From: Mesostigma viride
Taxonomy: Eukaryota; Streptophyta; Mesostigmatophyceae; Mesostigmatales; Mesostigmataceae
Direction of reading: 5' to 3'
Length of the DNA: 64,000 nucleotides
NCBI GenBank assembly: GCA_009746045.1
Contig: RPFO01000076.1
Span: 2,926,420-2,990,419 of the forward strand
Positions 1 through 12,100 of the stretch are shown piece by piece. The position numbers were made by a program, and so were the translations under genes. Below the pieces are notes generated by a model, which ran no database searches, was not told where the DNA came from, and saw only the letters and a program-made list of their open reading frames with translations. Every line of letters starts with the position of its first letter. Positions within the stretch are counted from its first letter, which is position 1.

Positions 1-1
1 T

Positions 2-1202
2 CAATCTTGCCAGGAGATGAAACCCAATAACGTAGGACAGATAGCAGAACCTAGGACCTTGCCTGACCCCATCATGCCGTGGGATTCTATCATGATGGAT
101 TTTGTAGGACCTTTTAGAAAGAATGATAGGGGCAATGCCCAATCCTTGTGTTCATAGATCGTTTTACTCGTATGTGCCATCTCGTGCCGTGTCCTTTAGA
201 ACTCACAGCACGTGATTGCGCACGCCTATACCTCAATAATGTATACAGATATCATGGTTTGAGTAGGCAGTTTATTAGTGATAAGGATAAGTTATTTACC
301 TCAGATTTTTGGCAGCAGTTTTTCGCTGCCATCGGTACCAAGGTTACCTACGGTACTGCCTACCACTCCTCCTCCTCTCATTTAGTAGAGCGTCTTAATA
401 GGGTAGTGGAAGAAGCGCTTAGGCACTATGTTAATGGCTCGGGAAGTGATTGGGAGGATTATTTATGTTTGTAGATTCTCCCTCAACAATTGCCCCAGGC
501 TGCGCATGGATATACGCCCTTCTTCCTAGATACTGGTAGACAGCCTCTTACCCCTACCTCTCTCTTAGCTAGTCCTCTACGGGACAAGGATGATGTGTCC
601 CGAGATACTGTAGAAGGTGTACAGTCCTTACTAGATAGAATGAAAACTGCTCATGACCACGCGATCTCAGGGTACCAAAAAGCTCAGTCTAAGTACCTTG
701 CTAGGTTGCGTGCCTCCTTAGATAGAAGAGCACCTGAGATAGAAATAGGAGATCTAGTATTAGTAGAAGGCCCCCGTGTTGGCCGTTTTGCTCATAAGTT
801 TGAAGCAGAACTTAAGGTCAAACTTAGGCCCGCCTTCTTAGGACCCTTCCATGTTTGTCTAGAGTAGGAAATTTCTATATAAAGTCGATATCCCTACCTC
901 TTGGCAGACACATTCAACACCTTCCATAGGAGCCAGCTGAAACTGTACCACCCTAGTACGTTCGCTGGTAGAGAGCTAGCGCCTGCCCCTTTAGAGCATA
1001 ACCCTGACACTGGGGAAGTAGAAGACGAAGTAGAAAGCATCGTGGCCCATAGAGATATCAAAAAGGGCCGCGGTACCCAGCGTCAGTATAAAGTGAAGTG
1101 GATGTATGCTCGTAGTGAAGTAGATAAGGTTGGTATACGGAGAGTGAGCTAGATGGGTGTAGTCGCCTGCTGCAGGAATATAAAACCCTGCACAAGCTCT
1201 AG
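2..1202 (+). pseudogene. Ty3/gypsy pol 3' part: integrase core and chromodomain
   Basis: Decayed 3' end of a Ty3/gypsy polyprotein. From base 2 the frame reads the segment after the integrase zinc finger (CQEMK, then WDSIMMDFVGPF with the first catalytic Asp). One frameshift near 130-147 leads to FIDRFTRMCHLVPC and then ISDKDKLF (second Asp) and a SSHLVERLNR segment holding the glutamate of the DDE triad. In-frame stops occur at 472-474 and 865-867. A chromodomain follows (VESIVAHRDIKKGRGTQRQYKVKW, broken after W), then a further frameshift, after which WYTESELDG and a short tail end at a stop at 1200-1202. The chromodomain places it among chromoviruses. It cannot be functional as read; the 5' part of the element lies outside the window. 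Confidence 0.9.
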
Positions 1203-1278
1203 TTGTAGGCCTTCTCCTCTCTTATGTTATGTCTGCTGTCGACGGGTGGTTGGTTGTCCCCTCCCCTCCGCAGCCGTC

Positions 1279-3598
1279 ATGTCAGAGCCTACCCCTCCGG
1301 CTGAGAGCCCGCTGCCGTCCCTGCCCCTACCGGACCCTGAGCTGTACTTCGAGGCCCTTCCGGGCCGTTGGGTGTCACGGTCCAGTTTCCGGGTGGCGTC
1401 GTGCAGCCGGCCCTCCAGGCCCAGCATGCGGGTTTAGTCAGGGCGGCTCTCTTCGGGGTCACGTGGTACGGTCCCTCCCCTGCTGAACCGCACAGCTTGT
1501 TTTGCACGGGTTCGACGATGCCGGGCACTGTTTGTAGAATGTGGCTCCAGCTGTCCAGCCTTGGGACAGATAGCTGCGGTTCTCCAGTGCCCCGGGTGTT
1601 TTCCTACCTTTCTACCCCTGTGGGCCGCTCCTGCCTACGGGATGTGTTCCCCTGGCTTCCGGCCGAGGGTGATGCGGAAATAGATGAGAACCCCTGCGAC
1701 CTTCTACGGGCAGTAGAGTTCATGGAGATAGCAGACCAGACAGCGGGCGTAGGATTGGGCGACCCTACTCCTACGGACGCGCCGGTAGAGGCACAGTATT
1801 CTCCTGAGTATTCGGCCTCCCCTGCGGCGTCCTCCTCTTCAGTGTCGGCGCCTTCCCCTGTCCCGTCTTCACCGAGGTCGGTCCTGTGCGCATCGGTGGA
1901 GCCTACCCCTTTGGGCTCTGGTCGTGAGCCTGATCCTCTTTCGGCGACAGTTTCTGCGATGCAGGCGCAGATCCAGTCCCTGACGGCGGCCTTCGGGGCC
2001 TTCATGGCGGCCCAGGCGCACGCTCCAGCCACGCCAGGTGGGGTGTCTGCCGCAGCTGTGCCCCCTTCCCCTTCGGTCGCCTCGCGTCTACGGGTCCGTC
2101 TGTGCCGCGCGAGCCCTCGGCGGCTGCGGCTCCCTCTGTTGCTGCGGCTCCTACGCCTTCGGCTACCTCTGCGCCTGCTACTGACGTACCTGCGCCTCGG
2201 CGCGAGTCCACCGTCCCAGCGGCCGCGCCCGTCGCCGCCGCGTCCGAGCCGCCCACCACGTCAGCGCCGCCCTCGCGGGGTTTCTTCAGCGACCCGGGCG
2301 GTCTTCCCAGGCTTTGGGAGGGCGGTCCTCCGCAGAGGATCCCGGTGCCTGACTGGAGCTTGGACGGTAACCAGTCGTATGCCGGATTGCCTGTCCCCAC
2401 GGGCCCTATTTTCAACATGTGGCCTGGTGGTGCTCCGCCCCCAGAGACCGGCGCGCCAGCTGCGGAGGCGGGTCCGTCGCGACCCCCTGCGGCATCGGGT
2501 CCGACGCGGCCCCCTGTTGTACCGGCGCCGTCTGCGTCTGTGCCGGTTCCTACCCCTTCGTCGGCCCCTGTCCCTTCGGCCCCGCGGTCTTTGGCTGCGG
2601 TTGTTCGGTCCAGTGGCTCTGACCCGCGCGCCACCCGCGCTGCCGATTCCCTTCGGGAGTTGTCAGAGGGCGATCGGGATCGGGCCCCTTCTGTGGTGCA
2701 TGCGACTCCGGAGTCGCGCGACACGCCTGTCTTTGGGTATGGTATGTCTGCGCTCGCCTGCCGCCAGTGTGACCTGCCGCGCGCCTCCGCCGAGCTTGCC
2801 ATTTCGCCCATGTCCTACGGGTTCTCCCAGGTGTGTCGGGCGCCGCGGGACCGTGGCCTACCAGTTGAGACTGATCGGCCTCCTTTCGACATGGTTATTT
2901 TAGCTGATCCGGTGTTCCAGGGTGAGATCCTGGTTCGGCGCGTCCTGTATCGCTGGGCTAGGCGCCACAATGACTTGGACACCTACGGCGGGTTCCAGTG
3001 GGCTTACCCTCCGCCTCTGGGCATTATGGCCTCAGATGCCCTTACGGTAGAGTTTCCTGCGGTGCCGGGTGCCACGTACAGCACGGTCCTTCAGCCCATC
3101 CTAGAGTGGGATGCCCGTCGTCCAGCGCCCATCCCGGGCCAGGGTTTGGACTCTCGGGGTCATCCTCCTCCCCGGGCTAGCGACTACCTCGAGACGTTCG
3201 GGTCGCGACAGTGTGCCCGTCGGTGGCGCTCCCGTGAGATTCGGCATATCCGGTTGTGGCCGTCCAACGTGGAGCCCCTGGTAGATCTGTTTTTCCCGAC
3301 GGGTATGCGCCCTCGGATCCGGTACCATCGCCTGCTCCTGCGGGCTCTCTGCCTGATCGCGGTAGAGCCTTTCCTACGCCTCTTTGCCTGTGGTTTCCTG
3401 GACTGGGCCCGGGGCCAGGTCGTTCTTACGCAGCATAGGTATTACTGGGCCTTCCTGGGTCTTTTTCCTGACGGCGTGTGGGCCGATGTTTTCCTCACTG
3501 TAGATAGGCACGACAATGCTGAGGATGTGTCTCACTACCAGGCGTACCTGGATGTCCTGCTGGCCTCCCGTGGTACCTACCAGACGGATGGCCATTAG
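1279..3598 (+). pseudogene. Extra long ORF downstream of gypsy pol (third ORF, unknown function)
   Basis: Between the pol stop and the polypurine tract lies a reading frame of about 770 codons, starting at ATG 1279 (MSEPTPPAESPLPSL) and broken by two frameshifts, near 1365-1400 and 2070-2110. The N-terminal part is acidic and Ser/Pro-rich, with a short coiled-coil-like stretch (SAMQAQIQSLTAAFGAFMAAQ). The middle is Ala/Pro-rich low complexity. The last 250 residues look like a folded domain rich in Trp, Tyr and Arg (FDMVILADPVFQGE, then RRWRSREIRHIRLWPSN, then a hydrophobic LLLRALCLIAVEPFLRL). I do not recognise the family. By position it corresponds to the env-like or extra ORF found in some plant and algal Ty3 elements, but no signal peptide or clear fusion or transmembrane architecture is visible. 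It could also be a gag-like or captured host sequence. Confidence 0.6.
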
Positions 3599-3955
3599 AT
3601 AGAGGGCCTTAGGCCCGACCTGAGGGTGTTGTCCCTCCGGTATATAGAGTCGCCCTCACGTTCTGGCCAGTTGACTGGTCGTTCTTGGTCCTTGGTGCTG
3701 ATTTGTTTACTCTGTGTGTCCTGCCCAGTGCCGTTCCCCCCGGCAAGGACTTTGTTCCAGGCAGTTAGGGGAACCTACCACCAGGCTTGGTGCTGGCTAA
3801 CCCTACACCTCCCGGCGTGGTGGTGGAGACCGTGTGAACTATTGGTGCTTTGTATCTTGGATGGCCTGCCGATTGTGTTGGTGTGTGCTGGGTGCATTAG
3901 GTTTCCTACCCCTTGTTTCCTCCCTGTGCGTAGGGAGAGGGCTCCCTACCTTTGT

Positions 3956-3966
3956 GGGGGGGGAGG
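3956..3966 (+). other. Polypurine tract of the gypsy element
   Basis: The run GGGGGGGGAGG abuts the first base of the LTR (TGTTACG), the position of the plus-strand primer of LTR retrotransposons. It shows that the following LTR is the 3' LTR. Confidence 0.8.
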
Positions 3967-4534
3967 TGTTACGTCGCGTAACAATTCGTTGTAGTTACGG
4001 ACGTAAATTAGGTCTTTTGCCTCGGTTGTCCCTAGGTTTACGTGTAGCTCCTACCGGGACACTATTGTCCTCGTAACAGTACGTGGTACATTGGGTGCCT
4101 TTGGGCGCCGCGCCGCGTACTTTACTAGTGGTCCTGATCCTTTGTAATGTAGTGGACCAGCGTGCATCTGTAGATGTAGTGGACCAGCGTGCATCTGTAG
4201 GCGAGGGCCATGTCGGCCCGAGCGTGTTGGACCGCTGGTGACCATTTATGCACGCTCTACCCCTCGTGTGTGCACTCGGCGTGTGTTAAATGAATTAACA
4301 CATTTAGGCTTGGGTCACGGCAGTGTAGTTGTGTTTCCTTCCTCTATTCCTGGAGTAAACGGGTTTTGGTAAATGGTTGTATGGCGTATTATAGTAACAC
4401 ATATGTTAATGCATTGAGATCAGCTCCGTCACGTTCGTCTTTCGCCAGAGGTTTGAGTAGAGGCGGCCTGACCAGTTTAGGTAGTATCAGGCCCATTAGA
4501 GGTAGAGGTGGAGGTAGATATCCAAGACGTAACA
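3967..4534 (+). repeat. 3' LTR of Ty3/gypsy element
   Basis: 568 bp bounded by TGTTACG and CGTAACA. The first 17 bases (TGTTACGTCGCGTAACA) are themselves a hairpin. Inside, a 27-bp unit containing GTAGTGGACCAGCGTGCATC is present twice in tandem at 4147-4201. The LTR at 34550 has the same opening design and the CGCCGCGC-GCGTACTTTA motif, so the two belong to related families. The target duplication cannot be tested because the 5' LTR is outside the window. Confidence 0.85.
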
Positions 4535-5835
4535 CTTAATTAGTAATACCTCTAAAAATCTTCTTTTGCATGATAACTTGACAAAAACCTAAAAACATGA
4601 GGCTGCCCATGGAACAGCTGCGATGAAAAAGCCGCTCAGTTGCCACAGTACAACTAGTTAAAACTGAACGGTAGGGCCTGGCAGCTTTGCAGCAGCAGGA
4701 TGGCATTCCAAAGGGCACTTGCCCACAATTGTGCAGGCGCCAGCAGGTGGTCTTTAAAGGCTATAAAGATACATGTCCGCACATCTGAACCCTGTGATGC
4801 CAGATCTCCTTTGCGGCCGTTCCGAGCTTGGCACTGGATTCGTTGTCCACATCGTCGCGTCGCTGCCGCAACACGATGTTTTCTGGCATCCGCGGGCTTT
4901 TGGTTCCCGCCGCACATTTGAAAGTGCTGTCCTCCGGCTTTTTGCCTTTGCACCGTGTGCAGTTCTTGGACGTTTGGAATCATGGCATGGCTAACGTGAT
5001 GACTGACTAGCTAGACCTTTTCAGTGGTTTTCCATTTGCGGGTATTTCCTCGTAAATGGTGGGAGAGCGATCGCAGCAATGGTGCTCACCACTAGACACT
5101 CCCGGCCAGTTAGGCTCGAAACACACGCCCTGATCAAGCATGCTGTTTCCGGCCCCACCGTCTAGGTCATCTAGTCGCTCCACACGTAAGCCAGCCATAA
5201 TTTCAATGCACAAGGATACACATTTCCATCACCATTCATCTTCATCATCCTGAACGACTCGAAAACGCGGAAAAGATAACGGCAGGCTCGAGCTACCATG
5301 GTCCGGATTCTCCCGATTTCTGGCCTGCGCTGGTTGTCTCTTTGATACATGGACCCAACTTGTGGGGTGCCTATTCGGAGCCCCAGCTCTGCAGTACAGG
5401 TAATGGACGAGTGCACATTCGACCATGCGGAGCAAGGTGAGCCGATTGCCACGGCATTGTGTGCCCCCGTGCCGCTCACATATTCTCAGAACCCCATGGT
5501 GGTTTCGCATGAATAAGACCCAAGCCCGAGAAACTGGCCTTATCTCCTTCCAACGAGGAGTCAATATTCAGCACGTTTTGCATTCAGCCGTCGCCGGGCA
5601 GCAGCCACATAGGCTAGCCAACCAGTTGCCAGGTGGACGCACATACGATTCCATACGCATGGACGACTGCACAGGGCGCCAAGGAATGGCCACCACCCCA
5701 GGCAGGTGAATATACCACGGGGGGCTGCAAACATGGTTCATGGCATAGAGACTTCCCTTGCTACCTCTTGCTGCCTTTCCGAGCTATTGCACCCCGTTTG
5801 TTCTTCGGCGAGAAAATGGGCAATACCATACCCTG
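4535..5835. other. Intergenic stretch, no supported gene
   Basis: No ORF here has recognisable content. It holds one copy of a short retroposon (5160-5344) and the region downstream of the minus-strand receptor gene, where its 3' UTR and poly(A) site must lie. The motif TTCTTCGGCGAGAAAATGGGC occurs twice in 5798-5860, the second copy overlapping the receptor stop codon. Confidence 0.5.
5160..5344 (-). mobile_element. Short retroposon (SINE-like), copy 1
   Basis: 185 bp nearly identical to 58452-58627 and, with an internal deletion, to 58933-59051. Read on the minus strand it contains an A-box-like TGGTAGCTCGAG and, about 33 nt later, a B-box-like GTTCGAGTC, so a pol III-transcribed origin is possible. 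Unlike the other two copies this one shows no clear flanking duplication. Confidence 0.55.
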
Positions 5836-6103
5836 TCACTTCTTCGGCGAGAAAATGGGCGCGGCGCCCGGGTCACGCAAGTTTGCCGAGGGCGTGCCGA
5901 CTAGCGGGTCGATGAGCAAGTGCGGGGGGTTCTGCAGCGGCGGCAGCTTCTTCTTCTTCTTGGTGCCCTCGACCGCAAAGTTGGGGCTGGGGATGGCTGC
6001 CTTGAGGGGCGACCCAGGCGGGAACTGGTAGGGCGACGCGGGCGGGTGGCCTGAGGAGCCGGGCTTAGGCGAGGTAGGGATCTGGAGCATGCCGGGCCTG
6101 GTG
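5836..6103 (-). CDS. Receptor exon 15: C-terminal cytoplasmic tail and stop
   Basis: Codes residues 1080-1168: NTRPGMLQIPTSPKPGSSGH, PPASPYQFPPGSPLK, a KKKKK run, LPPLQNPPHLLIDPLVG and IFSPKK before TGA. Rich in SP, TSP and KKK, so a possible phosphorylation target and SH3- or WW-type ligand. Acceptor GGTCGCAG. Confidence 0.85.
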
Positions 6104-9100
6104 CTGCGACCAGGGGCAACGGGCACGGATGGGTGTAGGCACACAAGGGAGTAGCACGCATTGGGTAGCACGGCACGAATCCACGCCAGTATTGTCAGTT
6201 GATCATGTGCGACCCACCGTGCTAATGGCACGCTATTCCTCAATATGGCACTTTCTTGCTATTCCCTGCACTTTATTGAGCGGCGCGAAGGTTGGGGAAT
6301 GATGACAATTGATGGGGTAGACAGATGCGGGAAGCGCGCATCAGCCTGGGTGCCGGGGTTTACCTTGTTTGGTACAAAGGGTATACCCAAGCGGGTAGAT
6401 GCGTGCCTGCACAAGTGTACGAGCACATAGAGCACATTACTGGAAGCACACACACAAAAAAACAGAACCAACATAATGGAGCAAGCAATACTGAACAAAC
6501 AATGACGCCAAAAGCGCACTATGTGCGAGCAACAGCCCACATGGTTCGAGGGGCGAAGCTGTCATGATCTTTCCTGGTGACGACTGGTCATGCCAGGCGC
6601 CAACGCAGCCTCCCACCCTTGCCTAGGCACACGCGTTCACACAAGCGTTCACATGGGTGGTTGACACAATCGGCTTCACAAAGTGGGACAGAAAGTGGGG
6701 CAGGGTTATTGCACTAGCTGAGGCTGGGAACAAGCGGGGTGGCTGAAAGCCTGATTCATTCGTACACCACATTAAATAAGCCACTTTCAGTAACACCAAA
6801 TTGAAATAAACCACGTTAAATAAACCACTTTCAGCGCCAGCGAATTCAATCCTTTATTTACGGCGTCGTCAAAAAAAGGGCAACAAGACCAAGAATTTCA
6901 TTCTTGCTCAAAGGCATAGCGCAGGGTGCCGACTGGAATGTGAGTACTACCAACGGGTGAATGCTACCAACGGGTGCGGGCGCCAGCACGTACTTGTGGG
7001 ATGTCATCGCAATCGAGGGCATGTTGGACGTCATCTGCACGTTGAGCTCCATGTGGCCTTGCCCTGCTGGCGCGGTCACCAACACGCAACAATGTCATGT
7101 GTTGGGGGGTGGCGCAGTGAAGGGCAGGGGAGTTAGTGGCGCGCCATGCATGCACCGAGGGGCAGGGGGGCAGATGCAATGGGGGCGCCAGTCACCGCGA
7201 GCAACATAAAGGCTCAATCCAGAAACCGACACCACAGGGTCTATCCAGGTGGCTCAACCAGCCAGCCAGCTGGCACAATAACCAGGCAGGTGATGGCTTC
7301 CTCTCCATGAGGAGAGGGCTGAAAGAACGAGCAAGAAGCAAGAACAAGCGAAAATGAGCAAGAGCAAGCAAGAACAAGCAAGAACAAGCGAAAATGAGCA
7401 AGAGCAAGCAAGAACAAGCAAGAACAAGCAAGAAGAAGCAAGAGCAAGCAAGAACAAGCAAGCGAAAGCAAGAAGCAAGAGCAAGCAGGAACAAGCAAGT
7501 ACAAGCAAGGGCCAGCAAGGGCCAGCAAGGGCCAGCAAGGGCCAGCAGGGGCCAGCAAGGGCCAGCAAGGGCCAGCAAGGGCCAGCAAGGGCCAGCAAGG
7601 GCCAGCAAGGGCCAGCAAGGGCCAGCAAGGGCCAGCAAGGGCCAGCAAGGGCCAGCAAGGGCCAGCGAGTGCGAGCGAGTGCGAGCGAGTGCGAGCGAGT
7701 GCGAGCAAGCAAGAACAAGCAAGAAGCAGCAGGACGCAGCAAGAAGGAGCAAGGAGAAGCAAGAAGAAGCAAGAGCAAGCGAGAAGAAGCACGAGCGAGC
7801 ACGAGCAAGCAAGAGCAAGCAAGAGCAACCAGGTGCATGCAAGGGGGGGGGGGGGGGGGGAAGAAAACAAACGTTCTTCCCCGCCCCTCCCCCTCCCTTC
7901 CCCGCCTGCTGTTACTCAACCTTTGGCCCTGATACGCCACAGTGCAGTCGAGTAAAGCATGAACAAAAAGGACGTGCTGAATGAACAAGGCCGCTATCCC
8001 CTCCCCTTGTACTAGGGGGGCTATCACACCCAGCACAGGGCCGCTGGCCTGGGTACTGGCTAGTGCAACCAAAAGGCTCATTGTTTCGTGGGGGTGGCTG
8101 AGATCAGCTCAATGACCGACGACACCACGTGAGACCACGACACCCCTGCGCCAAAAGAACACCCGTGCAGACGAAAACCACCCATGGGGCCCGCAGCAAC
8201 AGTGCAGCCCACACCCCAGCGCAGACAAAGACCACCAGCGTGGAGCTGGACACTCACGTGAGCCGCCCGGCGTGCCGTCGTCCACCGCTGCGAGCAGCGG
8301 CTGCTGCTTTACAAAGCCCTCGTCGGGGTGGATAGTCACCGTGCGCTTGCCCGCGCGCCGCGAGCAGCAGACGCACAGCAGCACAATCGCCAGCAGAACC
8401 ACCACGCTGGGCACGCAGGGCAGGTGGGTGAGGGGGGTTTGAGGTGGGGGGAGGGTGGTCAAGATGAAGGGGGGGAGTTGAAGGGGGGGGAGCAAGGCGA
8501 GAAGGGGCAAGGCGAGAAGGGGCAAGGCAAGAAGGGGCAAGGCAAGAAGGGGCAAGGTGAGGGTGGGGCAAGGGGAGGTCCGAGCAAGGAAAAGGCATCT
8601 GCATTAACTGCATTATAGGGCACATGTAGGGCAGGTGCGGCATCAAAGGGCAGGGGCGGCATGCTGCAGGGTAGGTGTGGTGCCAGACATGGGCAGATGC
8701 GGCACGCTACAAGGAGCCAGGGGGAAGAAAACCGCACAGTAAATGGAGGAGAGAGGGACTGATGGCACAGCGCCGCGCTAAGCGATACTAGGGGTACTGT
8801 ATAGGTATTGTATAGGGTTTATTATACCAGTAGGTACTGTATCAGTGCTGCATAGGTACTGTGGGCACGTTAGCGCATGCTAGCGCAATTGTGGGGCATG
8901 CCCACGCATGCAAACAGCACGCAGGCTCACGAGGCGCAGCCACACCTGTGGACAGGTAGCCTAGAAAGCGGCCCGCCACTCTGTCAACCGACCACAGCAA
9001 GCAGCAGCCCACCACACCATGAAGGTACGCTAACAGGGGAACATGCTGGGCGACCGTTCAGGACAGCTGAGGGCTGAGGCTGTTGACGGTGTGCTGAGTG

Positions 9101-12100
9101 CACGTATGCTGAGGCTATCACCAGGCACCCGTGCGGTGAACGAACAGAGCCCAAGACTACAGGACAAAAAGGACAGGATGGGCGAGGACAAGGAAGAGGG
9201 GACGCCGCGTACCCAAACAGGGCAAAGACAGCACAAGGCACAAGCACACAGCAGCACATACCCAAACAGGGCAAAAGACAGCACAACGCACAAGCACACA
9301 GCAGCACATACCCAAACAGGGCAAAGACAGCACAAGGCACAAGCACACAGCAGCACATACCCAAACAGGGCAAAGACAGCGCAAGGCACAAGCACACAGC
9401 AGCACATACCCAAACAGGGCAAAGACAGCGCAAGGCACAAGCACACAGCAGCACATACCCAAACAGGGCAAAAGACAGCACAAGGCACAAGCACACAGCA
9501 GCACACACCCAAACAGGGCAAAAGACAGCACAAGGCACAAGCACACAGCAGCACATACCCAAACAGGGCAAAGACAGCACAAGGCACAAGCGCACAGCAG
9601 CACACACCCAAACAGGGCAAAGAAAGCGCAAGGCACGAGCACATAGCAGCACATACCCAAACAGGGCAAAGACAGCACAAGGCACAAGCACACAGCAGCA
9701 CATACCCAAACAGGGCAAAGAAAGCGCAAGGCACGAGCACATAGCAGCACATACCCAAACAGGGCAAAGACAGCGCAAGGCACAAGCGCACAGCAGCACA
9801 TACCCAAACAGGGCAAAGACAGCACAAGGCACAAGCACACAGCAGCATATACCCAAACAGGGCGAATGGCAGCACAAGGCACTAGCATGGGACGGCACGT
9901 GCCCAAACAGCAACACAACAAGGCACAAGCACATAGCAGCACGTACCCAATGGCCGCGAACACCGGGGCAACCTTCTTGGGGTCCTTGAGGAACGACTTG
10001 ACATCGTCCTTGAAGTCCTCCCAGTCATCTGCGGCGCGCGGGCAGAGGCGGACAGGTGGCACAGGTCAAGGGAAGTGAGAGACAACATGCACAAGTCACG
10101 GGCAAGTGGTGGCAACAGGCACGGGCCATGTGCAGATTTTGGTCGTCGTGCACAGGTCATGGGCGGAGGGTTACATCATGGGCAGGTCGCGGGCCCAAAA
10201 TAGAGAAGAGGGCACGTTCCCCATTCCGCAGGTCAGCAGCGACAGGGGAATATGCGAGGCTGATTGCAGCACAGCAGCACGGCTCCTTTGGCACGTGGGA
10301 TGACCCAAGAGCACTCGCTGCCTATGTGTATGCCTATATGTTAGCCCCATGCAGTGGTATGGCTGGTATGGGCATTGGGAAGGGGTTTTCAGTGATTGAT
10401 TGTTCACTGATAATGCAGTGATATTGAATGCAACACCTGATGAGCTGTTGCTAGTGCCTGTCACTACATCCACACGACACGGGGTACATGCGCAAGCAAG
10501 ACGCTCGGATTTTTGCTGCACTGGGTTTTCGCTTGCCCTCCCCCGCTACTCATGCCATGGGCACTATAAAATGACCCAACTCTTCCCCCCCCCCCCCCCC
10601 TTACTTCCGGAAAGGTATTTGCCCCCTTACCCCCCCATCCCCCCCCCCCCCTCTCTCTCTCCCTCTCCAGCCATCTGCCATGGCCATTTGGTTGGAAGCT
10701 TGCCTATGAGAGCCACAAAGATTATAACCCTAAATTACATTGCCCCTTGATGAAAGGTTTTCCATCAAATATGGCGGCGGGCTGAAATCCTATCCGTGCG
10801 TTCCAGCCATATTTAAAATTAATTATTTATTCCGTTTCTACCACCGTGCAGAAACGTACTGGGAGGCGGCGGTGGGGGCGGTGCCGGAGGTGGCGGCAGC
10901 GGCGGCGGCGGCGGCGGCGGCAGCGGCAGCGCGATCACCACGTAGAGGCTGAAGCTGGCGGAGAGGACGGTGCAGACCAGGTCACGGCAGGTCACCCCGC
11001 TGGTGACTTGCGTCTGCAACGTGCGGCGTCGCCAAGGAACAACAATTCAGCTGTACCAAAAAAGGGCCCCATGGCCGCACGCACACAAGGTGAGGCAAGG
11101 CATGAACTGCTGTGGGAGGCAAGGGTCTCACAGAGCCAGAGAGTGGAGTGGGAGGCAAAACCTCGCAAAAGTTTGTAGCACAGCGGATGGCAAAACCTGA
11201 CAGAGCAAAAGGTTACGGTGGGACGCAAACACCTCCACAGTATATTACCATACGTCACTAGATCGATTCAGTTGAGTGATAAAAGAGAAAGCCACACATA
11301 AAGAGTCCACCAGCTGGAGACAAAACTCACACAATAAGAGATGACAGCGAGATACCAGCGGCCGACATGGCCTCATCCCATACATAACAGATAAGAAATA
11401 ACGGATAACAGATAACAAGAGATGACAGCGAGAAACCAGAGAAAAACATGGCCTCACCCCATGCAAGTAAGAGACATGGGCAGGCTTTCATTTCCCATGG
11501 CACCCTCCACCGCGGTTCCGCCGGTGCTACGCATCGCCCGCACGCGCACATGATGGAAGCCACCGCCCAGACTGGGGTGGAGCGGAGCATGATGCGACCA
11601 AGCACACGCGTCGCATCCCCGCACGCGCACATGACCGAACCAAGGGCGCGCGATAACCCAACCCAGGCACCAAAGCTTTGCTAGCCCACACGCAGTGTTC
11701 CGAGCGCAAACTGTCATCAACTCCACCGCGCGCCACACACCCATGTGGTGGCGTTCTCGTCGGCACGACGCAGCACAACGACCCAATCGCGGCCCGGCGG
11801 TGGTGTCTGGTACGGCAGCCGCAACATGACTGGGTTCAGGAAGCTGCGGGGGTGGGGTGAGGGGGTGGGGTGGGGAGGGGGTGGGGGTGGGGGTGGGGGT
11901 GGGGGAAGGGAAAAAGTGTGTGTCACGTGCGCCAGCATAGAAGATGGATTTAGACACCCATGCAGCAGGGGACCGTGTGAAAACCTGCGCAATCAGGCGC
12001 CGCAGGGTCAGTAGGCCCGTGTTGCAAAGGGGGCCTTTTATGGGGGGGTATTGGCTTCCCTACTAACCGGACGTTAACTTCAAACTTCAGAGGGCCCCCA

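Noticed and set aside
2002-2811. Minus-strand 269-codon ORF
   Set aside because: Shadow of the Ala/Pro/Ser-rich middle of the extra gypsy ORF; no start context or domain.
1279-3598. Calling the extra gypsy ORF an envelope gene
   Set aside because: No signal peptide, no fusion peptide and no clear membrane anchor; only its position is env-like.
7192-8081. Long Leu/Ala/Cys/Pro-rich and Ser-Lys-Gln-rich ORFs on both strands
   Set aside because: All derive from the AGCAAG and GCCAGCAAGG arrays in intron 13; no frame has domain content, and they overlap an intron.
9200-9946. CRISPR-like appearance of the regular repeats here and at 42110-42825
   Set aside because: Units are contiguous with no unique spacers, and the genome is eukaryotic; these are minisatellites.
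8984-10062. Hydrophobic multi-frame ORFs with repeated LPCLGMCCCVLVPCAVFA-type units, resembling a membrane protein
   Set aside because: Periodic translation of the 48-51-bp minisatellite in three frames; only the 82-nt exon 12 within it is real.
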